Shown here: positions 48,851-57,494 of the stretch, piece by piece
Position numbering within the stretch: the first letter of the stretch is position 1
How the letters are laid out: every line of letters begins with the position of its first letter
From: Mangrovicoccus sp. HB161399
GTDB taxonomy: Bacteria; Pseudomonadota; Alphaproteobacteria; Rhodobacterales; Rhodobacteraceae
Assembly (NCBI RefSeq): GCF_013184745.1
Contig: NZ_JAATVU010000022.1
Span: forward strand, 33,807 to 97,806
DNA length: 64,000 nucleotides
Direction of reading: 5' to 3'
Notes under the pieces: model-generated
The model's database searches: none
What the model saw: only the letters and a program-made list of their open reading frames with translations
What the model was told of the DNA's origin: nothing
Program-made: the position numbers and the translations under genes

Positions 48851-51094
48851 TCACGGCGCGAGCGCGTCCAGCCGCAGATCCGCCGCCCCCTCGGCGGCGA
48901 ACTGCCGGAACATCGCCGCGGTGGCCGCCTGCAGCTGCGCCACGCGGGCCGGGGAATAGCGCCCGGCGCGGTAGCTCATCAGCACGCGCATCTCGCGGCG
49001 CCCGCCGGCCATCTCCTCCATGATCTCGAATTGCAGCCCGAGCAGCGCCTCGGTCTTTTCCGGATCGACCTGGCGGAAGCCGACGGGGCGGCCGTCCGGA
49101 CCGGGCAGCGCGCCGTTAAGCCGGTTCTGCGCGTGGATCTGGATGAAGGTCTCGAACAGCCGGTCGACGGGCGGGCTTTCGCCGCCATGCAGCGCCGCGC
49201 CGACGAGATCGATCGGGATGCCGCCATGGGGCTGGGACTCCGCGATCACGTCGCGCACCTGCGCCACAAGCGCGCCGACCGTCATCTCCGGCGCCATCCG
49301 GATGCGGTGGGCGACGACCGTGGTGAAATACCCGGCGGTGTCGAAGAACTCCGGATCGGTGCGCCCCGAGGCGGAGGTGCCGATCACCGCATCGGTGACG
49401 CCGGCCACCCGGTGCTGCATCGCCGCGATGGCGGCATAGGCGGCATTGAAGAGCGAGGCCTCCTGCCCGCGCGCCAGCCGCACCAGGCCGTCGGCCTCCT
49501 CCGGCGCCAGCCGGATCTCCACCCAGCCGCCCGCAGCCCCGCTGTCCTCGGCCGCGGGGGCATCGGCGAAGAGCGGCTGCGCCAGCGGCGCGCCCTCCAG
49601 CATCCGGGTCCAGTAGGGCAGGTGGCGCGCGGTCTCGGCCGCCTCTTCCTGCCGGGCGGCGAAGGCGTGGAAGGGCGGCGGCGCGCTGTCCCATGCCGGT
49701 GCCTCGCCGCGGCAGCGGGCGGCATAGGCCCGGGCGAGTTCCTGCATCAGCTGGTTCAGCGACCATTCGTCTATCGCGACATGGTGGAACAGCATCGACA
49801 GCAGCGGACCCTCGCCGCCGTCATCGAGGAAGCGCAGCCGCAGCGGCAGTTCGCGGGAGAGGTCGAAGACGTGCTCCGCCTCGGCCGGGCGGCTGACCCC
49901 GGCGTTCCGGCATGCGGGTCGGAACCAGTCATGGCGGTCGATCTCGGCGACGGGCACGGGGCTTTGCACCGGGCGGCCCGCCTCCTCGCGGAACAGGCTG
50001 CGCAGCACCGGGTGGCGCACCAGCAGGTCGCGGAAGGCGCGGCCGAAGGCATCCTGGTCAACCGGGCCGAGGAAGCGCAGCGCGAAGGGGATGTTGAAGA
50101 TCGCCCCCTTGCCGAAGCGGGCATAGGCGCGCCAGAGCGATTGCTGCGCCAGCGACAGCGGGTAGCTGGCGGCGGGCTCCGGCGCAGCGCTTCCGGGCGC
50201 TGCGGGCGGCTCTGCCCGGACCTGCGAAACATGGCGCGACAGGCCGCGCGCGGTGGCGGCGCGGAAGAAGTCGGCGAAGCGGAGCTCCAGCCCGTGGCGG
50301 CTCTGCAGCCTGCCGATCACCCGCGTCGCGACCAGGGAATGCCCGCCGAAATCGAAGAAGTCGTCGGTGGCGGCCATGCCGGGGGCATCCAGCGCGGCAC
50401 GGAACTCGTCCAGGATGATCTCCTCGGGCCCGGCCGCGGGCGCCCCGGACGCTGCCGGGGCGCCGCCGAGCGGCTGCAGCACCAGCCCGGGCGCGGATCC
50501 CGGACGCTCCAGATGGCGCGAAAGGCCTGCCGCGGCGGCGGCCAGCGCGGCGCCGGGGGCAAGTCCGCAGCCATCGGCGAGCGCCGCGGCGAGCGGCGTC
50601 AGGCCGGGCGCGGTGGCCGCCCCGCGCGGCGGTTCGCCGGCGAGGCAGGCGAACAGATCGGCAAGGCTGGCCCGGCTGCCCAGCACCGGATGGCGCAGCA
50701 GCGCCAGCAGGCTGCGCCCGGGCGCGGCGATCGCCACCGCGCGGACCGGGGCGCGCAGCGACAGGTCCCAGGGCTCTTCCCGGATGGCGGCCAGCAGCGC
50801 CCCGGCCTCCTCGGGGCGGCCGGTGCTGCGGATCTCGGCCAGCGGCAGCGGCGCAGGATGGCGGCGCAGCAGCCCGTCGCTGCCGAAGCGGTAGCACTGT
50901 CCTGCCCCGGGCAGCGCCTGCGCCATCCCGCCGATCCGGGCCAGCAGCTCGGGCAGGGGCGGCAGCTCCGGCAGGGCAAGGGCATGGCAGTCGGGCGGCA
51001 TCGTCTCGGGCGCCTGCTGGCTCTGCAGCCAGAGCCGCTCCTCGGCCTCGTCCGCCACCGGTCCGGGGTCGCATGCCGCGGTCAGGTCGGTCAT
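48851..51094 (-). CDS. NRPS, VibF-like C-terminal half: degenerate C, PCP, C
   Basis: 747 residues. The N-terminal ~220 residues resemble a shortened condensation domain whose active site is lost: the HHxxxDG position reads R134-H135-P-V-L-G-S. A peptidyl carrier domain follows with intact FFDFGGHSL (Ser253), then a full condensation domain with H437-H438-x3-D442-E (HHVAIDEWS; E replaces G). This is the order C1-PCP-C2 of VibF. The last domain would transfer the carrier-bound DHB-oxazoline unit to the DHB-polyamine made by the VibH-like protein. It is encoded on the opposite strand to the Cy-Cy-A protein. AGAGGA upstream supports the ATG at 51094. There is no thioesterase domain, in line with release onto an amine. 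Confidence 0.88.
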   Translation of the reverse strand: MTDLTAACDPGPVADEAEERLWLQSQQAPETMPPDCHALALPELPPLPELLARIGGMAQALPGAGQCYRFGSDGLLRRHPAPLPLAEIRSTGRPEEAGALLAAIREEPWDLSLRAPVRAVAIAAPGRSLLALLRHPVLGSRASLADLFACLAGEPPRGAATAPGLTPLAAALADGCGLAPGAALAAAAAGLSRHLERPGSAPGLVLQPLGGAPAASGAPAAGPEEIILDEFRAALDAPGMAATDDFFDFGGHSLVATRVIGRLQSRHGLELRFADFFRAATARGLSRHVSQVRAEPPAAPGSAAPEPAASYPLSLAQQSLWRAYARFGKGAIFNIPFALRFLGPVDQDAFGRAFRDLLVRHPVLRSLFREEAGRPVQSPVPVAEIDRHDWFRPACRNAGVSRPAEAEHVFDLSRELPLRLRFLDDGGEGPLLSMLFHHVAIDEWSLNQLMQELARAYAARCRGEAPAWDSAPPPFHAFAARQEEAAETARHLPYWTRMLEGAPLAQPLFADAPAAEDSGAAGGWVEIRLAPEEADGLVRLARGQEASLFNAAYAAIAAMQHRVAGVTDAVIGTSASGRTDPEFFDTAGYFTTVVAHRIRMAPEMTVGALVAQVRDVIAESQPHGGIPIDLVGAALHGGESPPVDRLFETFIQIHAQNRLNGALPGPDGRPVGFRQVDPEKTEALLGLQFEIMEEMAGGRREMRVLMSYRAGRYSPARVAQLQAATAAMFRQFAAEGAADLRLDALAP

Positions 51095-51244
51095 CGGGGG
51101 AATCCTCTTCGTTGCGGGGGAAGTCGCTGTCGGGCGGCCTCGCTTCCGAAGAGCTGGGTCTGCTGGAGATGCCGCAGCCAGACCCAATCCGGGTCCGGAA
51201 GTCAAGCATGGCGGGACAGATTGCGCCGTGTGCGCCGCCGCCGG

Positions 51245-52570
51245 TCAGTCCGGAAAGGCGGTCCCGGCATAATCGGCCAGGGTCCGGTGGCGGTCGCGCG
51301 CGTAGTCCAGGATCCCGGCGGCGATGCGCTCGGGGATCCCGGCGGGCAGATCGGCCGCGACCTCCGCGAAGGCCGCCGGGCCGGCCAGGGCGAGATCGAG
51401 GAATGCGCTGCGGCGGGACTCCAGCGGGACCCGGGCGCGGGCGGCGGTCTCCTCGAAATGGCGCGGGTGGAGCCGGTCGAGGCGGTAGTGGCCGCGCCGT
51501 CCCGCCGCCATGGCGAGCTGCAGCTCCCGGTGCCGGAAGCTGTTGCGCAGATGGGCCGGCGCCGCGCTGACGATGTCGTAGAGCGGCGTCATGCGGAACC
51601 CGCCGGGGCGCAGGAAGATCGCGTAGTTCTTGGCATGGCCGTCCACCCCGGCGATCAGCCAGTTGAAGAGCTGCGCCTTGAGGAAGGCCGCCATGTCCTC
51701 CGCCGGGCGCTCCGACGCGGCCAGCAGGCGCAGGCAGCTTACCATCCCGGGGCCGCCATGCTGCTGGTACTTCATCGCCGAGGCCAGCCCCATCGCCTGC
51801 AGGACATCCTCCTGCGGCAGGCGCAGGATGCCGCCCGCCCGCCGCGGCGCCCGGTCGAAGCGTTCGACCACCAGGACGGTCTCGTCCTCGAAGCGGGCGA
51901 TCTCGGCGCGGCAGGCCGGCAGGCCCATGGCGCGGGCCAGGCGGAGGCAGACGAACTCGTTCTCCACGCTGTCGGAAAGGTCGAGCCCGCCGCCGACAAG
52001 ACCCATCGGCCGCTTGAAGATATGCGTGGTGGGGGTCAGCCCCTCGGGTTTGAGCCACTTGCCGTCCTGCCGCAGGAAGGCGGTCTTTTCCTGCGCGCCG
52101 GCCAGCGAGATGCGGAACGGCGCGTCCCCCTCCATGCCCAGCGGTGCCTGGCTGAGCCCGCGCAGGGTGGCGGCGATCTGCGCCTCGTCCTGCACCTCGC
52201 CCGCGAGGCGGAAGGGATCTCCGGGATCGGCGCCTTCCGGCAGGAACTGCAGCGCGCCGACGCAGTCCCGCCCGATGGCGGCCAGCAGGTCATGCGGCCG
52301 CTCGCTGCGCGCCGAGGTCCGCTCGGCGATGAGGCGGCGCAGTTGGCCGTTGTCGGGCAGCAGGTTCTCGAAGACGGCCGAGACGTTCTCCCCCGACTGG
52401 CGCCCGCGGCCGAGCGGCAGCTGGCGGGAGACCGGGAAGGCGTGCTCCCAGTCCAGCCAGCCGGCAGCGTAGTCGAAGCTGGTGCCGCCGGCCGGGCTGC
52501 AGCGGTAATGGCCTGCCAGCCGCCCGTTCAGATGGACGTCGAGGGTGCGGGACAGTGGCGGCCGTCCCAT
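51245..52570 (-). CDS. hipA: HipA-family serine/threonine kinase toxin
   Basis: 441 residues, the same size as E. coli HipA. It carries an N-terminal subdomain, the phosphate-loop region FRISLAGAQEKTAFL with the serine that is autophosphorylated in HipA, the catalytic loop AGVDGHAKNYAIFL and MTPLYDIVSA with the metal-binding aspartate. HipA phosphorylates glutamyl-tRNA synthetase in E. coli and causes growth arrest; related toxins hit other tRNA synthetases. The start overlaps the antitoxin stop by one base, so the pair is coupled. It lies next to the siderophore cluster without functional link. Confidence 0.93.
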   Translation of the reverse strand: MGRPPLSRTLDVHLNGRLAGHYRCSPAGGTSFDYAAGWLDWEHAFPVSRQLPLGRGRQSGENVSAVFENLLPDNGQLRRLIAERTSARSERPHDLLAAIGRDCVGALQFLPEGADPGDPFRLAGEVQDEAQIAATLRGLSQAPLGMEGDAPFRISLAGAQEKTAFLRQDGKWLKPEGLTPTTHIFKRPMGLVGGGLDLSDSVENEFVCLRLARAMGLPACRAEIARFEDETVLVVERFDRAPRRAGGILRLPQEDVLQAMGLASAMKYQQHGGPGMVSCLRLLAASERPAEDMAAFLKAQLFNWLIAGVDGHAKNYAIFLRPGGFRMTPLYDIVSAAPAHLRNSFRHRELQLAMAAGRRGHYRLDRLHPRHFEETAARARVPLESRRSAFLDLALAGPAAFAEVAADLPAGIPERIAAGILDYARDRHRTLADYAGTAFPD

Positions 52571-52827
52571 CAGAAGATGTCCTCGATGCCGGGGGCGCTG
52601 CTGCCGCCGCCGCGCGGCTGGATCGCCAGATCCAGCTCCAGCGCCGCCACGACGGCCAGCAGCGTCGAGAGCTTGGGCTCGTGGGCGGCAGTCTCGATCC
52701 GGGAAATCTGCTTGGGATCGACTCCGGCCCGCGCCGCCAGCTGGTGCTGCGTGAGGCCGAGAAGGCGGCGCTGCCGGCGGAGCGCATGGCCCAGCTCGGC
52801 GGGATCGCGCAGGGTGGTTGCGGTCAT
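52570..52827 (-). CDS. hipB: HipB-like antitoxin, XRE family
   Basis: 85 residues with a Cro/C1-type helix-turn-helix: LGHALRRQRRLLGLTQHQLAARAGVDPKQISRIETAAHEPKLSTLLAVVAALELDL. The C-terminus is short and ends GIEDIF, comparable to the disordered HipB tail that caps HipA. An ATG at 52836 would add three residues. Upstream lie two direct repeats that could be its operator. As in other hipBA loci, the antitoxin precedes the toxin, binds it and represses the operon. Confidence 0.9.
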   Translation of the reverse strand: MTATTLRDPAELGHALRRQRRLLGLTQHQLAARAGVDPKQISRIETAAHEPKLSTLLAVVAALELDLAIQPRGGGSSAPGIEDIF

Positions 52828-52845
52828 GGCGTGCATCCCAAACTT

Positions 52846-52880
52846 GGTACAAACCCTATTTAACCCATAAGTGGTATAAA
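52846..52880. promoter_or_regulatory. Direct repeats upstream of hipBA
   Basis: GGTACAAA (52846-52853) and GGTATAAA (52873-52880) differ at one position and are 27 bases apart in an AT-rich stretch just before hipB. They may be HipB sites or promoter elements; the distance is not typical for E. coli hip operators. Confidence 0.4.
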
Positions 52881-52957
52881 ATCCAGATAGGACAGAAATG
52901 GTGTATTCGTCGGGCCGCGGCCCCTGCGCGGAGGGGCCCTGCCGCGCAGGGCGGGGC

Positions 52958-53851
52958 TCAGCCCATCCGTTCCGCGAGGAAGTCGACGAGGGCGCGGACC
53001 CGGCCGGGCAGGGCCGGGCCGCCGACGAAGAGCGCATGGACGGGATGCGCATCCCCGGCGGAACAGTCGCCCAGCACCTCGCGCAGCCGTCCGGCGCGCA
53101 GGTCCTCCTCCACCGCGAAGCGGGCGACGCGGGCGATGCCCAGCCCGGCCACCGCCAGCATTCCCAGCGCCTCGCCGCTATTGGCCCGCACGCGCCCGCC
53201 GACCGGCACCTCGATCCGCGCGCCGCCGGTGCGGAACGGCCAGGCCGGGCGCGCCGGGCCGGACTGGAAGAGCAGGCATTGGTGGCGGAGCAGATCCTCC
53301 GGATGGCGGGGCGTTCCGGCCGCTGCCAGATAGGACGGGGCGGCGACCGCCACCATCGGTTCGTCCCCGAGCTTGCGCGCCGTCAGGCTGCTGTCGGCGA
53401 GCGCGCCGAAGCGGATGGCGACATCGGTCTCGCCCCGGCCCGGATCCTCGGACAGGTCGGTCAGCGTCAGGTCGATCCGCACCGCCGGGTGGCTCCGCGC
53501 GAAGGCCTCGAGCAGCGGCACGATCCTGAGCCGTCCGTGCGACACCGCCGCGGAGATCCGCAGCAGCCCCGAGGGTCCGCTGCCGACCGCGATCTCTTCC
53601 TCGGCGCTGTCGAGCTCCGCGAGGATCCGGCGGGCGGCGGCCGCGAAGCGCTGGCCTTCCTCGGTCAGCTGCAGCGACCGGGTGGAGCGGGTCAGCAGCC
53701 GCACGCCCAGCCGCGCCTCGGTGCGGTCGAGCACCCGGCTGACCCCGGAGGGCGTCATCCCGAGCCGCCGCCCGGCCGCGGAAAAACTGCCTTCGCCGAG
53801 CACCGCCAGGAAGACTTCCATCGCGCGCAGCCTGTCGGGACCGGGGCTCAT
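52958..53851 (-). CDS. LysR-family transcriptional regulator
   Basis: 297 residues. HTH at residues ~8-65 (MEVFLAVLGEGSFSAAGRRLGMTPSGVSRVLDRTEARLGVRLLTRSTRSL), followed by an effector domain of the CrgA/DsdC-like type. It is divergent from the MFS gene at 53982 with a 130-base gap, the standard arrangement for control of that transporter. No clear dyad was picked out in the gap. Confidence 0.92.
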   Translation of the reverse strand: MSPGPDRLRAMEVFLAVLGEGSFSAAGRRLGMTPSGVSRVLDRTEARLGVRLLTRSTRSLQLTEEGQRFAAAARRILAELDSAEEEIAVGSGPSGLLRISAAVSHGRLRIVPLLEAFARSHPAVRIDLTLTDLSEDPGRGETDVAIRFGALADSSLTARKLGDEPMVAVAAPSYLAAAGTPRHPEDLLRHQCLLFQSGPARPAWPFRTGGARIEVPVGGRVRANSGEALGMLAVAGLGIARVARFAVEEDLRAGRLREVLGDCSAGDAHPVHALFVGGPALPGRVRALVDFLAERMG

Positions 53852-53981
53852 CTTTGCTCCAGATTCAAAAATGGGTTGCCGCTGAAGGGTCTAAACGCCC
53901 GGACTGAACCCGTCCATATGCCTTCCGGTGTTTCTGCCGCGCGGGAGGGCGGCACGTCCCCGAAGGAAGAAGAGACGACAG

Positions 53982-55145
53982 ATGACCCTAAATCCTGCCC
54001 TTGCCGCGCTCTCGCTTGGCTCGTTCGCCATCGGGCTCGCGGAATTCTCGCCGATGGGCCTGCTGCCCGTGATCTCGGCCGATCTCGGCGTGTCGATTCC
54101 GGCCGCCGGGCTGATCGTGACGGCCTATGCCTTCGGTGTCACGATCTTTGCGCCGATGGTGACGCTGGCAACCGCAGGCGCGGCGCGCAACCGCCTGCTG
54201 GCGGGGTTGGCGCTGATCCTCGCGGCGGGCTGTCTCATGGCGGCGGCAGCGCCCGGCTACCCGGTCCTGCTGGCCGCACGGGGCGTGACGGCGCTCTGCC
54301 AGGGCACGTTCTTCGGTGCGGGCAGCCTGGTGGCGGCCAGCCTCGTCGCGCCGGGACGGCAGGCCGGGGCAGTGGCGGCGGTCTTCATGGGGCTCACCCT
54401 GGCCAATGTCGCCGGCGTTCCGGCCATGGCATGGCTCGGCGGGATGGCCGGCTGGCGCGTGCCGTTCCTCGCCATCGCGGCGCTCGGCCTGCTGACCGCG
54501 CTGGCCCTGTCGCGCGCGCTGCCGCATCTTCCGGCGCCCGCAGGCGGCGGCGCACGGAACGAGATCCGCGCGATGCTGCGCGCGCCGGTGCTGGCCGCGC
54601 TCGGCATGACCGTGCTGACCTCGACCGGGCAGTTCACCGTCTTCACCTATGTCGCGCCGATGCTGCGCGGGGCCACGGGCGCTCCGGCCGGGATGGTCAC
54701 CGCCGCGCTGGCGGTCGTCGGGCTGGGGATGGCCGTCGGCAATGCCCTGGGCGGGCGGGCGGCGGACCGCTCCCTCAGGGCGACGCTGATCGGCACGCTC
54801 GCCGGGCTGATCGTGCTGCTGGCCGTGCTCAGCCTGGTGCTCGACCGGCTGGTGCCGGTGCTGGTTCTGCTCTTCGTCTGGGGCGGGCTCTGCTTCGCGC
54901 TGGTGCCGGCCATGCAGATGCGGGTGATGGGCGCGGCCCGGGAGGCGCCCAGCCTTGCCTCCTCGGTCAATATCGGCGCCTTCAACCTCGGCAACGGGCT
55001 GGGCGCGGTGGTCGGCGGCGCGGTGCTTCGCAGCGGCCACGGCTATCCGGGCATCGCCCTGGCCAGCGCGGCTGTCTTCGCCATTCCCCTCGTCCTCATG
55101 CTCCTGCACGGAACGATCGGCGCGGGGACGCAACGCCGCGCATGA
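53982..55145 (+). CDS. MFS transporter, DHA1 (AraJ/YdhP-like) family
   Basis: 387 residues, 12 predicted membrane spans. It opens LAALSLGSFAIGLAEFSPMGLLPVISADLGVS, the family start of AraJ/YdhP/Bcr-type exporters, and contains ARGVTALCQGTFFGAG and the second-half GRAADRSLRATL motif. The start at 53982 has GGAAGAAGAGACGACAG upstream. It is controlled by the divergent LysR gene by position. The substrate is unknown; sugar, arylsulfonate-type drug or metabolite export are possible. Confidence 0.88.
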   Translation: MTLNPALAALSLGSFAIGLAEFSPMGLLPVISADLGVSIPAAGLIVTAYAFGVTIFAPMVTLATAGAARNRLLAGLALILAAGCLMAAAAPGYPVLLAARGVTALCQGTFFGAGSLVAASLVAPGRQAGAVAAVFMGLTLANVAGVPAMAWLGGMAGWRVPFLAIAALGLLTALALSRALPHLPAPAGGGARNEIRAMLRAPVLAALGMTVLTSTGQFTVFTYVAPMLRGATGAPAGMVTAALAVVGLGMAVGNALGGRAADRSLRATLIGTLAGLIVLLAVLSLVLDRLVPVLVLLFVWGGLCFALVPAMQMRVMGAAREAPSLASSVNIGAFNLGNGLGAVVGGAVLRSGHGYPGIALASAAVFAIPLVLMLLHGTIGAGTQRRA

Positions 55146-55388
55146 AGCGGAGGGGATGGCCGCACGGGGCGCAGCATGGGGCGCTGCCGTCCAGATTTGC
55201 GGCAGGACCCGGCGGCGGGCCGCTTTGTGGGTTGCCCCCGCGCATCACATGGTCCCTCCGAGTTTACATCCCCCGCGAAACTTCGCAGGCTCGGTTTCGC
55301 CGGCCGGCTGCCAGGGAGCGGAGGACATCCGCCCTGCGCAGGGGCCGGCCAGACCCCGCAACCGCAGCTGCCCGGAGGGCCCGCACCC

Positions 55389-55949
55389 ATGATCACCTCG
55401 CGCATGCCCGGATTGGCGGTGGCCGCCGTTCTCGCCGGAAGCATCGCCTGTTCCGGCCCGGCCCAGGCAGGCAGCAAGCAGGACTGGGACACCCTCTCCA
55501 CCGGGCTGGTGCTGGGGCTCGGCGGCGTCGCGGCGGGGGTGACCGCCGGGCATTCCGACTGGACCGGCGCCGGGCAGCTTGCCCTCGGCCTCGGGACGAC
55601 GCTGCTCGCGACCGAGGCGCTCAAGGCGGCCGTGGACGAAGAGCGGCCGGACCATTCCGGCAATGACAGCTTTCCCTCTGGGCACACCGCCCTGGCCTTC
55701 GCCGCGGCGGCCTATGTCGGCAGGCGCTACGGCGGGGAGTATCCCGCACTGGTGCCGACCGCCTACGGGGCGGCCGCGCTGACCGGGCTGGCGCGGGTCG
55801 AGGCGGACAAGCACTATCCGCGCGACGTGCTGGCAGGGGCGGCCATCGGCTGGGGCCTGGGGACGGTGTTCTCCGCGCCCTTCGGCGGGCACCTGAGCAT
55901 CCTGCCCCAGCGGGACGGCGCGGTCATGTCGTATTCCATGCGCTTCTGA
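55389..55949 (+). CDS. PAP2-family phosphatase, secreted or membrane-attached
   Basis: 186 residues. A signal peptide or N-terminal anchor (residues 1-27; a cysteine in IACSGPAQA could be a lipobox variant) is followed by the three PAP2 motifs: K-A-A-V-D-E-E-R-P, PSGHTALAF, and R-V-E-A-D-K-H-Y-P-R-D. These are all active-site parts of lipid phosphatases and undecaprenyl pyrophosphatase relatives. It lies seven bases upstream of the lipid kinase gene, suggesting a shared role in diacylglycerol/undecaprenol phosphate turnover. Confidence 0.88.
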   Translation: MITSRMPGLAVAAVLAGSIACSGPAQAGSKQDWDTLSTGLVLGLGGVAAGVTAGHSDWTGAGQLALGLGTTLLATEALKAAVDEERPDHSGNDSFPSGHTALAFAAAAYVGRRYGGEYPALVPTAYGAAALTGLARVEADKHYPRDVLAGAAIGWGLGTVFSAPFGGHLSILPQRDGAVMSYSMRF

Positions 55950-55955
55950 GGGACC

Positions 55956-56312
55956 ATGCGGCCGCTGCATCCCCGGATTGCCACCTTCGTCTTCGCCGCC
56001 CGCGGGCTTCGGGTCCTGTTGCGCCAGCCGAACGCGCGCATCCACGCGGCCGCGGCCGCGCTGGCAGCTGCCCTGGGCCTCTGGTTCCGGGTCAGCGCCG
56101 GGGAGTGGATCGCCCTGATCTTCGCGATCGCCCTGGTGACGATGGCCGAAGCCATGAACACGGCCCTCGAATGCGTGGTCGACATCGCCAGCCCGGAATG
56201 GAGCGAACTGGCGCGCGACGCGAAGGATGTGGCGGCCGCTGCCGTGCTGATCAGCGCGCTTGGCGCCCTTGCCGTGGGCGCGATCGTGTTCTGGCCCCAT
56301 CTCTTCCCCTAG
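55956..56312 (+). CDS. dgkA: Diacylglycerol / undecaprenol kinase
   Basis: 118 residues, three membrane spans, DgkA family. The active-site signature is EAMNTALECVVD (about residues 65-76), and ARDAKDVAAAAVLIS follows. These trimeric inner-membrane kinases phosphorylate diacylglycerol (proteobacterial type) or undecaprenol (Gram-positive type). The pairing with a PAP2 phosphatase 6 bases upstream points to a small lipid-phosphate cycle. Confidence 0.93.
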   Translation: MRPLHPRIATFVFAARGLRVLLRQPNARIHAAAAALAAALGLWFRVSAGEWIALIFAIALVTMAEAMNTALECVVDIASPEWSELARDAKDVAAAAVLISALGALAVGAIVFWPHLFP

Positions 56313-56345
56313 CGGCTGCCGCCGCGGGGAGCGCCGGCGCTCCGG

Positions 56346-56549
56346 TCACTTGAAGGCGCAGCCGGGCTTCAGGCCCAGTTTCCGGAAGAAGATGGCCGCC
56401 GGGCAGAAGCCGGTGAAGGCCGATTGCAGCAGGTTCGCCCCGATGAAGACGGTGAACCACACCCAGAGCGGATGGACCAGAAGCGTCAGCAGGACGCTGA
56501 GCAGAACCATGGCGCCGGCGAAGGCCAGGACAGCGCGATCGAGGGTCAT
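56346..56549 (-). CDS. DUF2892 (YgaP-like transmembrane) small membrane protein
   Basis: 67 residues with two membrane segments: LAFAGAMVLLSVLLTLLVHPLW and FTVFIGANLLQSAFTGFCP. The end FTGFCPAAIFFRKLGLKPG is the DUF2892 signature, a domain also found fused to rhodanese in YgaP. The conserved cysteine in GFCP suggests a link to sulfur transfer, but function alone is unknown. It is convergent with dgkA and 111 bases beyond the end of the HxlR gene. Confidence 0.88.
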   Translation of the reverse strand: MTLDRAVLAFAGAMVLLSVLLTLLVHPLWVWFTVFIGANLLQSAFTGFCPAAIFFRKLGLKPGCAFK

Positions 56550-56660
56550 TTCCCGTCTCCCATGCAAGCGCGGACAGGCTGTCCGCGCCGCCAGAGTGCC
56601 GCGCGGACATTTGACATTCAATGGTCCGAATGTCGCTGGGCAGCCGCAGCGGCGGCCGGC

Positions 56661-57347
56661 CTATCGGGCGGCCTTTTCGGGCAGGCGGAAGGCTGCAACG
56701 AATCTCCGGGCGAGGGCCGGGTCGCCGGCCACCGTCACCCCGGCCTCTTCCGGCGGCACCCCGGCATAGAAGACCGCGGCGAGGGGCGGGGCCGCTCCGG
56801 CGGCGAAATGCAGGTCCGGGGACTCCGCCGCGCCCCGGGTCACCGGCAGCCTGCCGTCTTCGAGCCGGGCCGAGAACTTTGCCCGGCCGATGGCAAAGCC
56901 CGCCGTCATCGCCAGTCCCGCCGCCGCCTCCGGGTCCAGCATGGTCCGGAAGGACAGCATCAGCGAGACCGGCGACAGGGGCAGCGTCGGGTCGTGCAGC
57001 GGCGAGGCCGCGGCCCAGCGGCCGAGCTCCTGGATCACCGGTTCCGCGGCATATCCCCAGGCCGTCAGCCCATAGAGCTGCACCGGCGCAGGCTCCTCCA
57101 GCAGGACGCGGCGGAGCACGCCCGTCGCCTCCAGCCCGGCCAGCCGTTCGGTCAGCACCTTCGCGCTGATCCCCGGCAGGTCGGCCCGCAGGTCGGTGAA
57201 GCGCCGCGGTCCCAGCATCAGTTCGCGCACGATCAGCAGCGACCAGCGCTCGCCCAGAAGCTCCAGCCCGAAGGCCGTGCCGCAGGCATCGCCGTACCAG
57301 CGGCCATGCGGGCTTTCCGCCGATTTGGTTTCCTTGGGTAATTTCAT
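56661..57347 (-). CDS. HxlR-family transcriptional regulator with C-terminal extension
   Basis: 228 residues. The winged-HTH HxlR domain (residues ~15-110) starts with CGTAFGLELLGERWSLLIVRELMLGPRRFTDLRADLPGISAKVLTERLAGLE; C22 is in the place of the redox/electrophile-sensing cysteine of several HxlR proteins. The rest (about 110-228) is an SCP-2-like sterol-carrier fold by pattern (LHFAAGAAPPLAAVFYAG), as in longer members. It is divergent from two VOC-protein genes, with a dyad overlapping its own start codon. Confidence 0.87.
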   Translation of the reverse strand: MKLPKETKSAESPHGRWYGDACGTAFGLELLGERWSLLIVRELMLGPRRFTDLRADLPGISAKVLTERLAGLEATGVLRRVLLEEPAPVQLYGLTAWGYAAEPVIQELGRWAAASPLHDPTLPLSPVSLMLSFRTMLDPEAAAGLAMTAGFAIGRAKFSARLEDGRLPVTRGAAESPDLHFAAGAAPPLAAVFYAGVPPEEAGVTVAGDPALARRFVAAFRLPEKAAR

Positions 57348-57366
57348 GGTTGCTATTTGTAACCAT
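57346..57366. promoter_or_regulatory. Dyad overlapping HxlR start codon
   Basis: ATGGTTGC, five bases, then GTAACCAT: 7 of 8 positions are complementary. HxlR proteins bind such short dyads. As it covers the start codon of the HxlR gene and lies upstream of the VOC genes, it would allow autorepression and control of both directions. Confidence 0.6.
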
Positions 57367-57494
57367 GGGGGCCTACCCTGTCCATGCCGAATCCGCCGCG
57401 CTCGGCGCCCGGACCGGCAGACGACCCGACGACATGCTTCATCCCCGGGACGGCACGGCCGTCCCCTGACCGGCCGCGGCCGGAAGGAGAGACC

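Noticed and set aside
51188..51204. Fifth iron-box copy before the second NRPS gene
   Set aside because: Minus-strand TGA-N9-CCGGA matches only loosely and in GC-rich DNA such a match is easy by chance; kept as a weak candidate only.
47882..52870. Open frame of more than 1600 codons on the plus strand across VibH, the second NRPS gene and hipA
   Set aside because: It is antisense to two well-supported genes and shows low-complexity composition; no motif was found.
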